Below are positions 35,257-44,240 of a stretch of DNA of 64,000 bases, piece by piece. The position numbers and the translations under genes were made by a program. Below the pieces are notes generated by a model. That model saw only the letters and a list, made by a program, of their open reading frames with translations, was not told the origin of the DNA and made no database searches. The stretch lies in the NCBI GenBank assembly GCA_947243855.1, contig CAMXIK010000011.1, positions 1-64,000 of the forward strand. The letters are read 5' to 3'. Source of the stretch: an uncultured Lachnospiraceae bacterium (lineage in GTDB: Bacteria; Bacillota; Clostridia; Lachnospirales; Lachnospiraceae). Numbering within the stretch: position 1 is the stretch's first letter; every line of letters starts with the position of its first letter.

Positions 35257-35832
35257 CTATATGTCAAAACCAATTCTATTCTCCAGCTCTCTTATCATTT
35301 GGTTTTTTTCTTCCTCTGTCTTATCTCTCCAATCCGTCTCATATACAGGTACTTTTTTCATTCTCTCTCTGTTTTTTTCAATATATTCGCTAACGCTACA
35401 TACCACCTTAGCCGGATTTCCAATTACCAAGCTATTATCAGGTATATTGTCCCTCACCACAGCCCCTCCCCCGATAATTACGTTATTTCCTATAGTTACT
35501 CCCGGCAAAACAATACTTCCATAACCAACGAACACATTATCTCCTATCTTGACTTTTCCCACTTTTGAATAACCTAAAAACTTTTTTGTACTCGCATCGT
35601 GTGCCAAAATAGTCGCATTTGTAATTGTTACATTGTTTCCAATTTCGACTAAAAATCCATATCCGCCATCAATATTGACGCCAAAAACATGAACATTTTC
35701 GCCAATTTTAACACCTCTTTTTCTTAAATCCTCTATCGTCTCCTCATGATTTCCACTTACAAACCTTCTGATTTTTCCTAACAGTTTCACCCCTGTAAAC
35801 CTCTCTTCCTTCTTTTTCCTTTGGCATAACAT
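35257..35832 (-). CDS. Hexapeptide-repeat O-acetyltransferase
   Basis: A 191-residue left-handed beta-helix acyltransferase. Hexapeptide repeats run from about residue 45 to 140 (VKIGENVHVFGVNI, VKIGDNVFVGYGSIVLPGVT, IGNNVIIGGGAVV), with the catalytic-type histidine in ILAHDAST and the closing IGNPAKVV typical of acetyl-CoA-dependent WbbJ/Maa enzymes. A charged helical tail follows. The first ATG (35832) lacks a good ribosome site; a GTG at 35790 with AAGGAAGAGAGG upstream is an alternative. It likely O-acetylates a nucleotide sugar or lipid-linked glycan in the cytoplasm. No homopolymer tract. Confidence 0.88.
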   Translation of the reverse strand: MLCQRKKKEERFTGVKLLGKIRRFVSGNHEETIEDLRKRGVKIGENVHVFGVNIDGGYGFLVEIGNNVTITNATILAHDASTKKFLGYSKVGKVKIGDNVFVGYGSIVLPGVTIGNNVIIGGGAVVRDNIPDNSLVIGNPAKVVCSVSEYIEKNRERMKKVPVYETDWRDKTEEEKNQMIRELENRIGFDI

Positions 35833-35859
35833 ATCACGGTATATAGGAAGACCAGCACG

Positions 35860-37665
35860 TTATATCCCCCTCAGCACCTCTTCTTTCTCCCTCCGCACTG
35901 CCATTCCATCCTTAATCTCATAGATCACATCACAATTCCTGATTGTCGTCAAACGGTGCGCCACAATAATTAATGTCTTACTTCCCTGCAAGGCGTCGAT
36001 GGATTCCATCACCGCAGTCTCCGTCTCATTGTCCAGTGCAGAAGTTGCCTCATCAAGTACCAAAATATCTGGATTTTCATATAACGCTCTTGCGATCGCA
36101 ATTCTCTGCCGCTGTCCGCCAGAAAATTTCACACCGCGTTCTCCGACAATCGTATCAAGACCGTGGGGCAGCGCCTCTACAAACTCTTTTAGCTGTGCCT
36201 GCCGCAACGCCTCCCAAACTTTTTCGTCGTCAATCTCATCCTTTTTTAGCCCGAAAGCAACATTACTGCGCACCGTATCATCTATCAGGAAAACAGACTG
36301 CGGAACATAACCTATAATTCTTGCCCACTGATGGGGAATTGTAAAAATATCGATACCGTCCATATATATCGTGCCAGACTGTGGTTTAAGCAGCCCCATG
36401 ATAATATCCGCCAGCGTTGTCTTACCCGCACCAGAGGAACCTATTAATGCTACCGACTCTCCTTTTTTAATTGTTAACTTTGTATCTTCCAGTACATTTT
36501 CTTTCGCATTCAAATATTTCCAAGTTACACGATCTACTTTTACTTCATGCATAAAACGTATATTTTCTATACCTTCTATGCTTTCTTTTGCTTCTACAGG
36601 TACACATTGCTGTCTCTCCGATTTATATTCGGTCGCTTCTTTTAAATTATGGTATGCCCCCTGTAACGATTCTTGATAATAGACAATAAAGTTTACTCTT
36701 GTAGAGACTTTGGATATTGACGGTAAAATTTTAAATGCCGCCATGGCAAAACTTCCAAGAACCGGTATAAAACTATTGAGCTCCATACCGCCAATGATAC
36801 GGATGCAGACAAGCCCTATAATACCTCCGATACAAACACCTTCTAAAATTCGATCAGGACATGCCTCAATAACCCCACTCGTCACTAATGCTTTCTGCTC
36901 CAAATTTGCTGCCTCATGATACAGATCAACAAACTCCTGTTTCCTATCCAGTACCATAATTTCCTTGATTCCACTTGCCGTTTGATATCCATATTTTGAC
37001 TTTAACGCCGAAGCTGCCCTTGCATTAATTCCAGCCTTTTTCATCTTATTTTTAAAGCCCAGAAGCGTTGCTGCTAAACATACAAATGCCAATGTCATCG
37101 CGGCAACCGTCATAAATGCATCCGACACAAACAAAAATATGCCCAGTGCAATCACCGTCAAGCCATCAGTTAGTAACATAAAAAAATTAAGTAAGATTTG
37201 ATAAACCCCTCCTACGTCAGAACCAATTCCACGAATAATTTCGCTACTATTCGTATCTAAAAAAAATTGATACGGATGCTGCAAATACGCAGTTAATGTA
37301 TTAACCGAAAGATCCCTCTGAAATTTTGTGGCAAAAGATACCCTCACATACGCACTTACAATCATAAACACATTTTTAAATATATAAATGAATATAATCA
37401 TAACTCCCAACAATACAAGCGCACTTTGATCCGAAATATCAGGATTCCAATAATAAATCCACTTAATATACCATTTTCCCCTTACTCCTTCCGGCGCTAA
37501 CATCATTTGCAAAAAAGGATATATTGCAGATACTCCCAGCAATTCTAGCGCAGAGGTCAAAATCATGCACACAAAAACCCATATGCTGCTTCTCTTTTGT
37601 CTGCTGTCTAAAACATAATTCAATTGTTTCAACATTCGTGCCATTGCATGGATATTGTGTTTCAT
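35860..37665 (-). CDS. ABC exporter/flippase, PglK-like
   Basis: A 601-residue half-size ABC transporter with an N-terminal six-helix membrane domain and a C-terminal ATPase: Walker A IGSSGAGKTTLAD (about residue 405), signature FSGGQRQRIAIARA, Walker B ILVLDEATSALD and the H-loop IVAHRLTTI. The start MLKQLNYVLDSRQKRSS with LELLGVSAIYPFLQMM closely resembles PglK-type flippases that turn lipid-linked oligosaccharides across the membrane. GGAG sits 9 bases before ATG 37665, two bases after the upstream stop. This is the only exporter in the window, so the glycan may be flipped as a finished lipid-linked unit, as for protein glycosylation. Confidence 0.9.
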   Translation of the reverse strand: MKHNIHAMARMLKQLNYVLDSRQKRSSIWVFVCMILTSALELLGVSAIYPFLQMMLAPEGVRGKWYIKWIYYWNPDISDQSALVLLGVMIIFIYIFKNVFMIVSAYVRVSFATKFQRDLSVNTLTAYLQHPYQFFLDTNSSEIIRGIGSDVGGVYQILLNFFMLLTDGLTVIALGIFLFVSDAFMTVAAMTLAFVCLAATLLGFKNKMKKAGINARAASALKSKYGYQTASGIKEIMVLDRKQEFVDLYHEAANLEQKALVTSGVIEACPDRILEGVCIGGIIGLVCIRIIGGMELNSFIPVLGSFAMAAFKILPSISKVSTRVNFIVYYQESLQGAYHNLKEATEYKSERQQCVPVEAKESIEGIENIRFMHEVKVDRVTWKYLNAKENVLEDTKLTIKKGESVALIGSSGAGKTTLADIIMGLLKPQSGTIYMDGIDIFTIPHQWARIIGYVPQSVFLIDDTVRSNVAFGLKKDEIDDEKVWEALRQAQLKEFVEALPHGLDTIVGERGVKFSGGQRQRIAIARALYENPDILVLDEATSALDNETETAVMESIDALQGSKTLIIVAHRLTTIRNCDVIYEIKDGMAVRREKEEVLRGI

Positions 37666-37667
37666 AT

Positions 37668-37973
37668 TTATATTCTCCGCTCCTTCAAGGCATATCCCAC
37701 TCCAATACAAGCGCATGCCATATAAAAAATATAGTACCATTGGCTGCAAGCCTGTCCATATTTTCTTGCCACATCTATCATAAATTGCTGCAACTCATTA
37801 CGAAATTTTAACCAAAACAATTTTGGAATTTTATCACTGTTTTCTTCCCAATCTTTTCTAAGCATCTCATAAGTCGACCTCGTAGCTTCTTCTGACACGC
37901 CTTTTCCTCTTAACTGATCATAAAAGCGCGATTTCGATCCAAGATCTATTCTCCTTACTATTGCAAAGATCAA
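37668..37973 (-). CDS. Small hypothetical protein with a C-terminal membrane helix
   Basis: A 101-residue frame squeezed between the phase-variable membrane gene (6-base gap) and the ABC transporter (2-base gap). The first about 75 residues are charged and helical (MLRKDWEENSDKIPKLFWLK), followed by a hydrophobic stretch WYYIFYMACACIGVGYAL. The only start near the 5' end is a TTG directly beside AGAGG, so initiation probably depends on ribosomes finishing the upstream gene; an internal ATG exists at codon 37. I do not recognise a family. Confidence 0.5.
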   Translation of the reverse strand: MIFAIVRRIDLGSKSRFYDQLRGKGVSEEATRSTYEMLRKDWEENSDKIPKLFWLKFRNELQQFMIDVARKYGQACSQWYYIFYMACACIGVGYALKERRI

Positions 37974-37979
37974 CCTCTA

Positions 37980-39636
37980 TTAAGGCAGTCCAATCTCTAC
38001 CATTAACTCTTTCGCCTTTTGACTATCCGCCGGGTAATAATCGAGTTCGCCCATTTTCTCTATTTGTCCTTGATAGCTTTCCCAATCTACCAGCTCATAA
38101 AATTTCAACAACATACTTTCCTTATAGTTGATATCGCAATTATATACCATCACCCCGTCCAATTCATGATTAGACGCATCATATTCATTCATTAACATTT
38201 GTCCCGAATCCACACAGACACTCTTTTGCTTCTCATCATACAGCATTCCATAGCTTCCTTCTGTCAAAATCAATCTTGTCTGTTCTCCATAAGCAACCGA
38301 AGCCGCCCCGTTAAGCGTGTAAAACCTTGTCCCATCTATTCCATTCACATCATCTGACAAAAATAAAAGATTACGCGCTTCCCTTACCTCCTCATTCAGC
38401 TTCAACTTACTAATTAACGCTTCCTGCCAGTAGGCATCTCTCTGATAATTTAAATAATGACAATTACATGAAATACAACAGCATAGAATCAAACCGCCGT
38501 ATATCATCTGCCTAATTTTTATACTTCGGAATAACAGTTTAAAAAAATAATATAACATCATTGCCATGCCCGGAGCAAGTAGGAGACTGTCTCGGCTCAC
38601 TACCCCAACAATAAAAACTTCATCAGCCCCTCTTACCACATTATACGGATACAGCCCTAACACAAACAAGAAAATACCCAAGAGTAATTTCTGGAGGTCA
38701 ATATTCTGCCCCCCCCCCACACACACTTACACATAGACGTATATCAATGCCTTGATTGATCTTCTCTTTCAGCCAGATACCCATCCGAATAGCAGCATAA
38801 ATTGCAATGAAAATCGTAGCAATCATAATGCTATTGCCCGATACCACAAAATCAAATATCCCAAACCAATTCCGTTGTATCTGTTTAATAGTTGCCAAAG
38901 GGAGTCGGCAAACTGCTTTCGCTACAGCCCCTATCGTCACTTTATTATAATTTGCAAAGGCTCCATATGCGGGAAACAACATTTGTTTTCCCACCCAAAA
39001 CAAAATCGGCAGAATAAAAAAACCTATATATCTAACCATTGCCTTTACAGTCTCTGAAATCTTTCCTCTGTTTTGATATTCACAACAAAAAATATAGAAA
39101 AGCACCGCCACATAAAAAATCAACAACGATTGTATAATAAAACTATATCCGAGGAGCAAAAGCGCAGCAATCCGAAAACATAATCTATGATTCTTTTCAC
39201 CCCGCATATATTTTTGCAATATATAAGCTCCGCCCAAAAATGAAGCCAAACCCACAGCATAAGAAAACGTACATAAAATAATACGCGCATCGTTTATCGG
39301 AATAACCGAATATAAAATGCTTAATCCCCTCGCTTCCTCGATGCTAAACATATCACTATTTCTTAATATCGCGTATACAATAAGCGCTGTAAACATAAAT
39401 AATAAAAATACCAGCCACCTATACCCATAATGCGGAATATTCCACACCGCTTCAACCCAATACGCCGAAGACGGTCTGCCCGCCTCCATAAACTCTTTCC
39501 ACAAGCCGGTTCTGTCTCGATAATAATAAAACCAGTCGTCCCAAAAAGTTCCTGTTACAATTAACAAAAGACCCTGCGAAAATAAATTGGCAGCAAAAAT
39601 TTTTATCACATCGCCCCTAATTGTTTTCTCTCCCAT
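37980..39636 (-). CDS. Polytopic GT-C-like membrane protein, phase-variable, OFF
   Basis: Two frames form one gene interrupted by ten G at 38709-38718. The upstream frame encodes about nine membrane helices with an early FWDDWFYYYRDRTG, an acidic first-loop motif like that of membrane glycosyltransferases, and ends four codons after the tract. The downstream frame (to 37980) continues with membrane helices (LLLGIFLFVLGLYP) and a soluble tail. With nine G they fuse into a protein of about 551 residues. ATG 39636 is chosen because earlier in-frame ATGs overlap the upstream methyltransferase, but the start is uncertain (39738 also possible). Probably adds or polymerises a sugar on the outer face; specificity unknown. 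Confidence 0.75.
38709..38718 (-). repeat. Poly-G tract, G10 (out of frame)
   Basis: Ten G on the coding strand, flanked by a GT-rich TGTGTGT stretch. Loss of one G joins the upstream and downstream reading frames. Confidence 0.95.
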
Positions 39637-39682
39637 ACGTTTCCCCAAGCGCCATTTTAGCCTTCTTACCACTATGACTACA

Positions 39683-40732
39683 CTATCTCCGTTTTTCTGC
39701 AACCACATGTATTTCCGATGGAAGCCCATTCTTATCAATTACAAGCTGTAATTCATCCATAATTTTTTTAAAATTTTCTTCAAACAACAAAGACAACTCT
39801 TCCTGTCCCTTTTGTCCAAGCTTAACCATTACCATTCTCAACATATCCGCCATATCCGTCCCAAATTTCCATTGCCCCACTATTGACCAGTCATACATAT
39901 CGCAAAGGTATTTTATTGAATCATCTGAAAACAGATGTGTATGTGCACCACTGCCTCCAAGCAGACGATTATAAACATCTTCTTCCATCGCTTCAAACAC
40001 CACACTATAACTCATTAACGGAACGGAAAAATATATATATCGTATATTAGGATTTCTGTTGATACTTTGCAGTACATTGTGCAGATTAATAATATGTTCC
40101 AAAACGCCTATGAAAGAAATTACATCTGCATCAGACTCCACTATTATATTCTCTATATTTCCCTGATCACACTGTGTTATAATTTTGTTTTCAGACATAG
40201 CATTCCCATAATCAACCTGGCTTCGGGAAACTTCTATTCCCTTAGCAATCACCCCCCCCCCTAAAAAATTTAAAGCATTTACAAAATACCCTGATCCTGC
40301 ACCCACGTCCAAAAACTTCAATGCACTGATATCCTCGTCATTTCCTTGTTTTAAACAATCAAATAGAAACTCTGCTTTTGGAATATAAATATCTCTTACT
40401 CGAGCATTATACTCTTCCTTTCCAGCTTCTCTATACGCCAAACCGTAATCTGATTCACTATAAACTTCTTCGCTAAAATCATTCGTTTCCAAAAATTCAC
40501 CATTGACATGCCCACACTTACCACAAATAAAGTATTTAATATCATGATGAATAAACTTTTTACATAAAGACGAAATTTTTTCGCCACAAATTTTACACTG
40601 TGTTCTTTTAGGTTGTAATGAATATATTTTAGATACCCTGTCATTTTCTTTTAATAATATATCATTCTCTTCAAGAAATCCTTTCTTATATTTCATTACA
40701 GGTAAATACGATTTCCCATATCTGTTAATCAT
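39683..40732 (-). CDS. SAM-dependent methyltransferase, phase-variable, ON
   Basis: A 349-residue class I methyltransferase with an N-terminal zinc-binding segment (CKICGEKISSLC and YFICGKCGH, about residues 40-75), as in C-methyltransferases of nucleotide sugars. The SAM-binding motif is LKFLDVGAGSGYFVNAL (about 140-155), followed at once by ten G (40252-40261) encoding GGGV, after which the fold continues with GIEVSRSQVDYG and FIGVLEHI. The frame is intact (ON). Any one-base slip would truncate the protein right after the SAM motif. AAGGAGGAGAGG precedes the ATG, an unusually strong site. Substrate unknown. Confidence 0.85.
   Translation of the reverse strand: MINRYGKSYLPVMKYKKGFLEENDILLKENDRVSKIYSLQPKRTQCKICGEKISSLCKKFIHHDIKYFICGKCGHVNGEFLETNDFSEEVYSESDYGLAYREAGKEEYNARVRDIYIPKAEFLFDCLKQGNDEDISALKFLDVGAGSGYFVNALNFLGGGVIAKGIEVSRSQVDYGNAMSENKIITQCDQGNIENIIVESDADVISFIGVLEHIINLHNVLQSINRNPNIRYIYFSVPLMSYSVVFEAMEEDVYNRLLGGSGAHTHLFSDDSIKYLCDMYDWSIVGQWKFGTDMADMLRMVMVKLGQKGQEELSLLFEENFKKIMDELQLVIDKNGLPSEIHVVAEKRR
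40252..40261 (-). repeat. Poly-G tract, G10 (in frame)
   Basis: Ten G on the coding strand, codons for Gly-Gly-Gly-Val directly after the SAM-binding loop of the methyltransferase. Confidence 0.95.
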
Positions 40733-40773
40733 TCCTCTCCTCCTTCACAATAAGTATTCTAAATCATATCTTT

Positions 40774-42069
40774 TTAAAAGCTTCCCTTTTTTCCGTCTTT
40801 TACTTTAATTAGTTTATTTTCTAACAATACTCTTACAACGTCAATCAATAAATATGCCGAAACCCTCAGATGATTACCTATATCAATTAAATCATTATCG
40901 CCATCAGCATATGCCAAAAAATCTTGATACCATTTAATGGACTGATATGTTCCCTTTTGTCCCACTTTTGGATATAAATTTCTTTTCCCCAGCTGCGGCT
41001 CACACAACGTAGTACATACATACAGATCATTCATTTCTATAACCGCAAAACACATACGTAATATATCAAAGCTACCCTGCAATCCTTCCTTTGACACAAA
41101 AGTAAGATTATCCGCTGAAGTATGATATTCTGGGAATACATGAAACTTGGATCTACAAAAACAACATACCGGCAGATCAATCCCCGGTGCATTATATTGT
41201 CTCTCATCAGATCCCCTGTCTAAATATGAATATCTGGTATATCCGCTTGTGTGATACGTCAAAATATTATCAATTACCCGATCTGCCAATGTCCCTCCTT
41301 TCCTAGTTGGCACATAAGAGTATGACAAGTTATCCCCTACGCATGAAAGATTAAACCCTGCTATCACATGCTTTTGCATATATTCTAAATGCCGACTTAA
41401 GTATGTAATAGCGCCAATGGTTTCCGGAACAAAAATAAAACGATATGTATATCTGTTCTGTTGTTTACCCAGCAGCTCTGCCAGCTTAACTGCCACAGCG
41501 ATTCCTGAACAATTATCATTTGCCATGGACGGATGACATATATAAGTCGAAATAAATATTTCCTCTTTACATTCGCCCTTAATCACGTATTCTCCATACG
41601 ACAAACTACCATCTTTCAAGGAACTATTAATTACAATATGATAATTCCCCTCCTTTAACTCACTTTTCTGGTTTTCAGACATACAAAATCCATATCGCCT
41701 ATTATAATATGAAGTAACATATGGTATTAATTCTGGCTGATCTGGCTGTGTATATATCAATTCTTTTAATTCAGCAAGCGTCACCCATTTATCTATTGGA
41801 ATAGAATAATTTACAATACTTAAATTATTCGTTTGAAAATCCAGTATCCTGTTATGTTCCTCATCCTCTATATATGCTTCCTCACAGTTCCATTCCTGTG
41901 GTACTGTCCAATCAAAAACCCTTGTCCCCGTCGGAACTTCATACACCTTTAATTCCGGTAAATATTCGTGCAGTATCTGTAAAGTTTCCCTGACCCCACC
42001 TCCTGTAATGCTCCTATTAATAGGAAATATTTTTTTTACAATTTCATAAATTTCTTCTCCTACATCCAT
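40774..42069 (-). CDS. DUF4910-type aminopeptidase-like protein
   Basis: A 431-residue M28/DUF4910-like protein. Zinc ligands expected in this fold are visible: STYICHPSMANDNCSG (His and Asp), FVPETIGA (Glu) and EYHTSADNL (His). The N-terminus (YEIVKKIFPINRSITGGGV) is characteristic of family members found in polysaccharide loci, and the last about 70 residues look like a winged helix. An ATG at 42090 overlapping the upstream stop is possible, but AGGAG precedes ATG 42069 by 11 bases and homologous N-termini start there. A peptidase or amidase working on an amide-substituted sugar is plausible; the role is unproven. Confidence 0.82.
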   Translation of the reverse strand: MDVGEEIYEIVKKIFPINRSITGGGVRETLQILHEYLPELKVYEVPTGTRVFDWTVPQEWNCEEAYIEDEEHNRILDFQTNNLSIVNYSIPIDKWVTLAELKELIYTQPDQPELIPYVTSYYNRRYGFCMSENQKSELKEGNYHIVINSSLKDGSLSYGEYVIKGECKEEIFISTYICHPSMANDNCSGIAVAVKLAELLGKQQNRYTYRFIFVPETIGAITYLSRHLEYMQKHVIAGFNLSCVGDNLSYSYVPTRKGGTLADRVIDNILTYHTSGYTRYSYLDRGSDERQYNAPGIDLPVCCFCRSKFHVFPEYHTSADNLTFVSKEGLQGSFDILRMCFAVIEMNDLYVCTTLCEPQLGKRNLYPKVGQKGTYQSIKWYQDFLAYADGDNDLIDIGNHLRVSAYLLIDVVRVLLENKLIKVKDGKKGSF

Positions 42070-42086
42070 AAAAAAAATTTCTCCTA

Positions 42087-42980
42087 TCATTTCTTTCTAT
42101 AAACCAAACTCATCATATTTCCCCAAAAAGCCGGTGACCGAAATTCGATTTTTTCCCCTTGTTCCTTTTTCTTTATCGCCAAAGCTACTTTCTTAACATC
42201 ATCCTGAACATTGCAGTAGGGCGTGCCTTCATAAAAATACTTTTCCGCACACAGTTCATAATTTAACCCTTTGAAAAAATTATTTAATACATGCGGTGAA
42301 AAACCATTTCCGGCTACAGCGCACACTGCAAACGAGAAATACTCTTTAAATAGTTTCGCGCAAAACCCATCCGCATTCGGAGTTGATGTAATATAAATCA
42401 GCCCGCCATCTTCCAGTATTTCATCCGCCTTCATCAAATATTTTTTAGGTTCATCAAAATATTGCAACGTTCCCCTGAATATAATAAGATCAAATTTTCC
42501 TTTAAAATCAATCGTTGGAAACTCTCCCTGATACACCTCATATTTTGACGATGCTTTACTTGCCGCCTCTTCTCCAAGCTCTACACCCTTACACCTTGCA
42601 CCAACAAAACAATCAAGGAATCCACCTTCTCCGCATCCCACATCTAAAATCCTTGGTGATTCTCCCCGCAAAAATTGAGAAACAAAATCATACTCAATTT
42701 GATACATTTCGTTACGCTTTCGAATAGCATCCGCATCATGCTCATGACATCTCGATGAATAATTTTTCCAAAATTTAGTTTTTCCATTATCATTTAAAAT
42801 CTCATTTGAAAAAACAAATCCACAAGATTTACATCTTATTGCCTTAACTTTTCTATTAAATTCATTTCCCTCAAAATCATCACTTCCACCCGTCGATATT
42901 TCATATAAAAAATCGGTCTTATTTTTATTGCACATGGGACAGGCAGCTATCTTTTTAAAATCGTTATCTAAGTAATCCAT
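42087..42980 (-). CDS. SAM-dependent methyltransferase with zinc ribbon
   Basis: A 297-residue class I methyltransferase. CPMCNKNKTDFLY and IRCKSCGFVF near the N-terminus form a zinc ribbon. The SAM motif is ILDVGCGEGGFLDCF (about residues 105-120) and a later FDLIIFRGTLQYFDEPKKYL is the typical post-I/IV region. AGGAG lies 4 bases before the ATG and the stop region overlaps the possible upstream start of the DUF4910 gene. The layout resembles sugar C- or O-methyltransferases; no homopolymer is present, unlike the two neighbouring methyltransferases. Confidence 0.85.
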   Translation of the reverse strand: MDYLDNDFKKIAACPMCNKNKTDFLYEISTGGSDDFEGNEFNRKVKAIRCKSCGFVFSNEILNDNGKTKFWKNYSSRCHEHDADAIRKRNEMYQIEYDFVSQFLRGESPRILDVGCGEGGFLDCFVGARCKGVELGEEAASKASSKYEVYQGEFPTIDFKGKFDLIIFRGTLQYFDEPKKYLMKADEILEDGGLIYITSTPNADGFCAKLFKEYFSFAVCAVAGNGFSPHVLNNFFKGLNYELCAEKYFYEGTPYCNVQDDVKKVALAIKKKEQGEKIEFRSPAFWGNMMSLVYRKK

Positions 42981-42995
42981 ATCTCTCCTCTACAT

Positions 42996-43947
42996 TCATT
43001 CAAAAGTTTCCCATTTTGTGGCAATAATGGCATTATCCTCTAACAAGCAGGGAACATCTTTCAAAATAGGATAAGCCAAGCAGCTTTCCTTACAGTACAT
43101 AGCATTATCATACCTCTCCAAATATTGTTTCGATATAGGGCAGCATAATTTTGCTTCGTTTTTCTGTGATGAACCTTTTTTAATAATCATCACCCCTGTC
43201 GGGTTTAACTGGTTTATATCTGCATGTAGCAGTTCATAGGAAAGAACCTGATAGCCTAATTCTAGCGCCGTATCATAAAGCCGCGTAACATATCCGTGCT
43301 CTAACATTCTTTTTCTTGCCTCATCTCCTGCCAGTTCATATGCTGGCTCAATCAGTATTAGATATTCGCCAGAAACCCGATACAATTCTTCCAGAATTTC
43401 CTTTTCTTTTCCCCCATTCGGCTCAACAGAATATGCCGTATACACCAATTCTACGGAATTATCCTTCATAGGTATATGGAACATATCCGCCGTGAATAAT
43501 TGCACTTTATGATAAGCTTCTTCCGAATTCATTGCTTTTAAGCACTTATCTGCATATTTAATCCTTGACCAAGACACATCAAATCCAAAAGCCTGCGTCA
43601 GTTTGGACATGTCCAGTCTTTTTAAAACTCCTGAAAATGTGGTTGCCTCACCTACCCCGCATTCCATAATAGATACGCCCTGTGATGAAACTGACAAGTT
43701 TTCTCCGCAAATCTGATCAAGGTATGCCGAGATAATGTCTGCTATCTTTCCATGTTCCAAATCATAATCATAATCCGTTGCTTTGTTTACATATAAATCA
43801 TAATATGTACCCGCCTGAAAATCATAACTAATTAGAATATCATCAACACTATTTTCTTTTCGACTTTCCTGCTCTTTAATCCATTTAACAATATTGCCCC
43901 CCCCCCTCATAAATTTCCTTAATTTTGCTTAAATCATTCATTTTCAT
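42996..43947 (-). CDS. Methyltransferase with poly-G next to the start (phase-variable)
   Basis: The body is a class I methyltransferase (IMECGVGEATTFSGVL, FGFDVSWSRIKYAD, DNSVELVYTAYSVEPNG) with a Trm112-like cysteine tail (LCCPISKQYLERYD). A good start, ATG 43947 with AGGAGG 8 bases upstream, reads MKMNDLSKIKEIYEGGG and then meets ten G (43897-43906) out of frame with the body. With nine G it would be in frame, giving 316 residues. With ten G only an ATG at 43910, immediately before the tract and behind AAGGAA, can read the body (304 residues). So the present state is OFF or a shortened, weakly translated form. Confidence 0.8.
43897..43906 (-). repeat. Poly-G tract, G10, at the methyltransferase start
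   Basis: Ten G on the coding strand lying between two alternative ATG codons (43947 and 43910) and the methyltransferase body. Its length decides which start can express the protein. Confidence 0.95.
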
Positions 43948-44020
43948 TGCCTTTTCCTCCTATTGTTCTCAACATAACTAAAGGATTCACAATTTCTTTA
44001 ACTGCCAATTTCTCAAGCAT
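43934..44020 (-). other. 28-codon frame overlapping the methyltransferase start, possible gene remnant
   Basis: From ATG 44020 a frame reads MLEKLAVKEIVNPLVM and ends GGKGNENE, its TGA overlapping the ATG at 43947 region (stop 43934-43936). It could be a leader peptide coupled to the methyltransferase, or the 3' end of a gene lost when the DNA on its right was replaced. The strong AGGAGG lies inside it. Confidence 0.25.
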
Positions 44021-44075
44021 AAAAATCACTCAAATGAATATACTATTTTCAAACACAAATCTGAGGTAACCATAT

Positions 44076-44237
44076 ATGCAAGAAAAAAAATCATATTCTC
44101 ATTTATTTATTTGTTTAGATGAAATTATAACATACCTAAAATCTATAGGCTATTCTAATATTTATATTGAAGCATTGCAAGAAACCCAACAAGCATTAAT
44201 TGCTCTAGAGCTAATGAACATTTCAGTACAACAATGA
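44076..44237 (+). CDS. Possible 53-residue small protein
   Basis: A plus-strand frame from ATG 44076 encodes MQEKKSYSHLFICLDEIITY and ends NISVQQ, with regular helix-like composition. GAGG lies about 12 bases upstream. It is convergent with the GHKL gene and fills the 290-base gap between the restriction-modification-like pair and the methyltransferase gene. No family recognised; it may be chance in AT-rich DNA. Confidence 0.35.
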   Translation: MQEKKSYSHLFICLDEIITYLKSIGYSNIYIEALQETQQALIALELMNISVQQ

Positions 44238-44240
44238 AAT

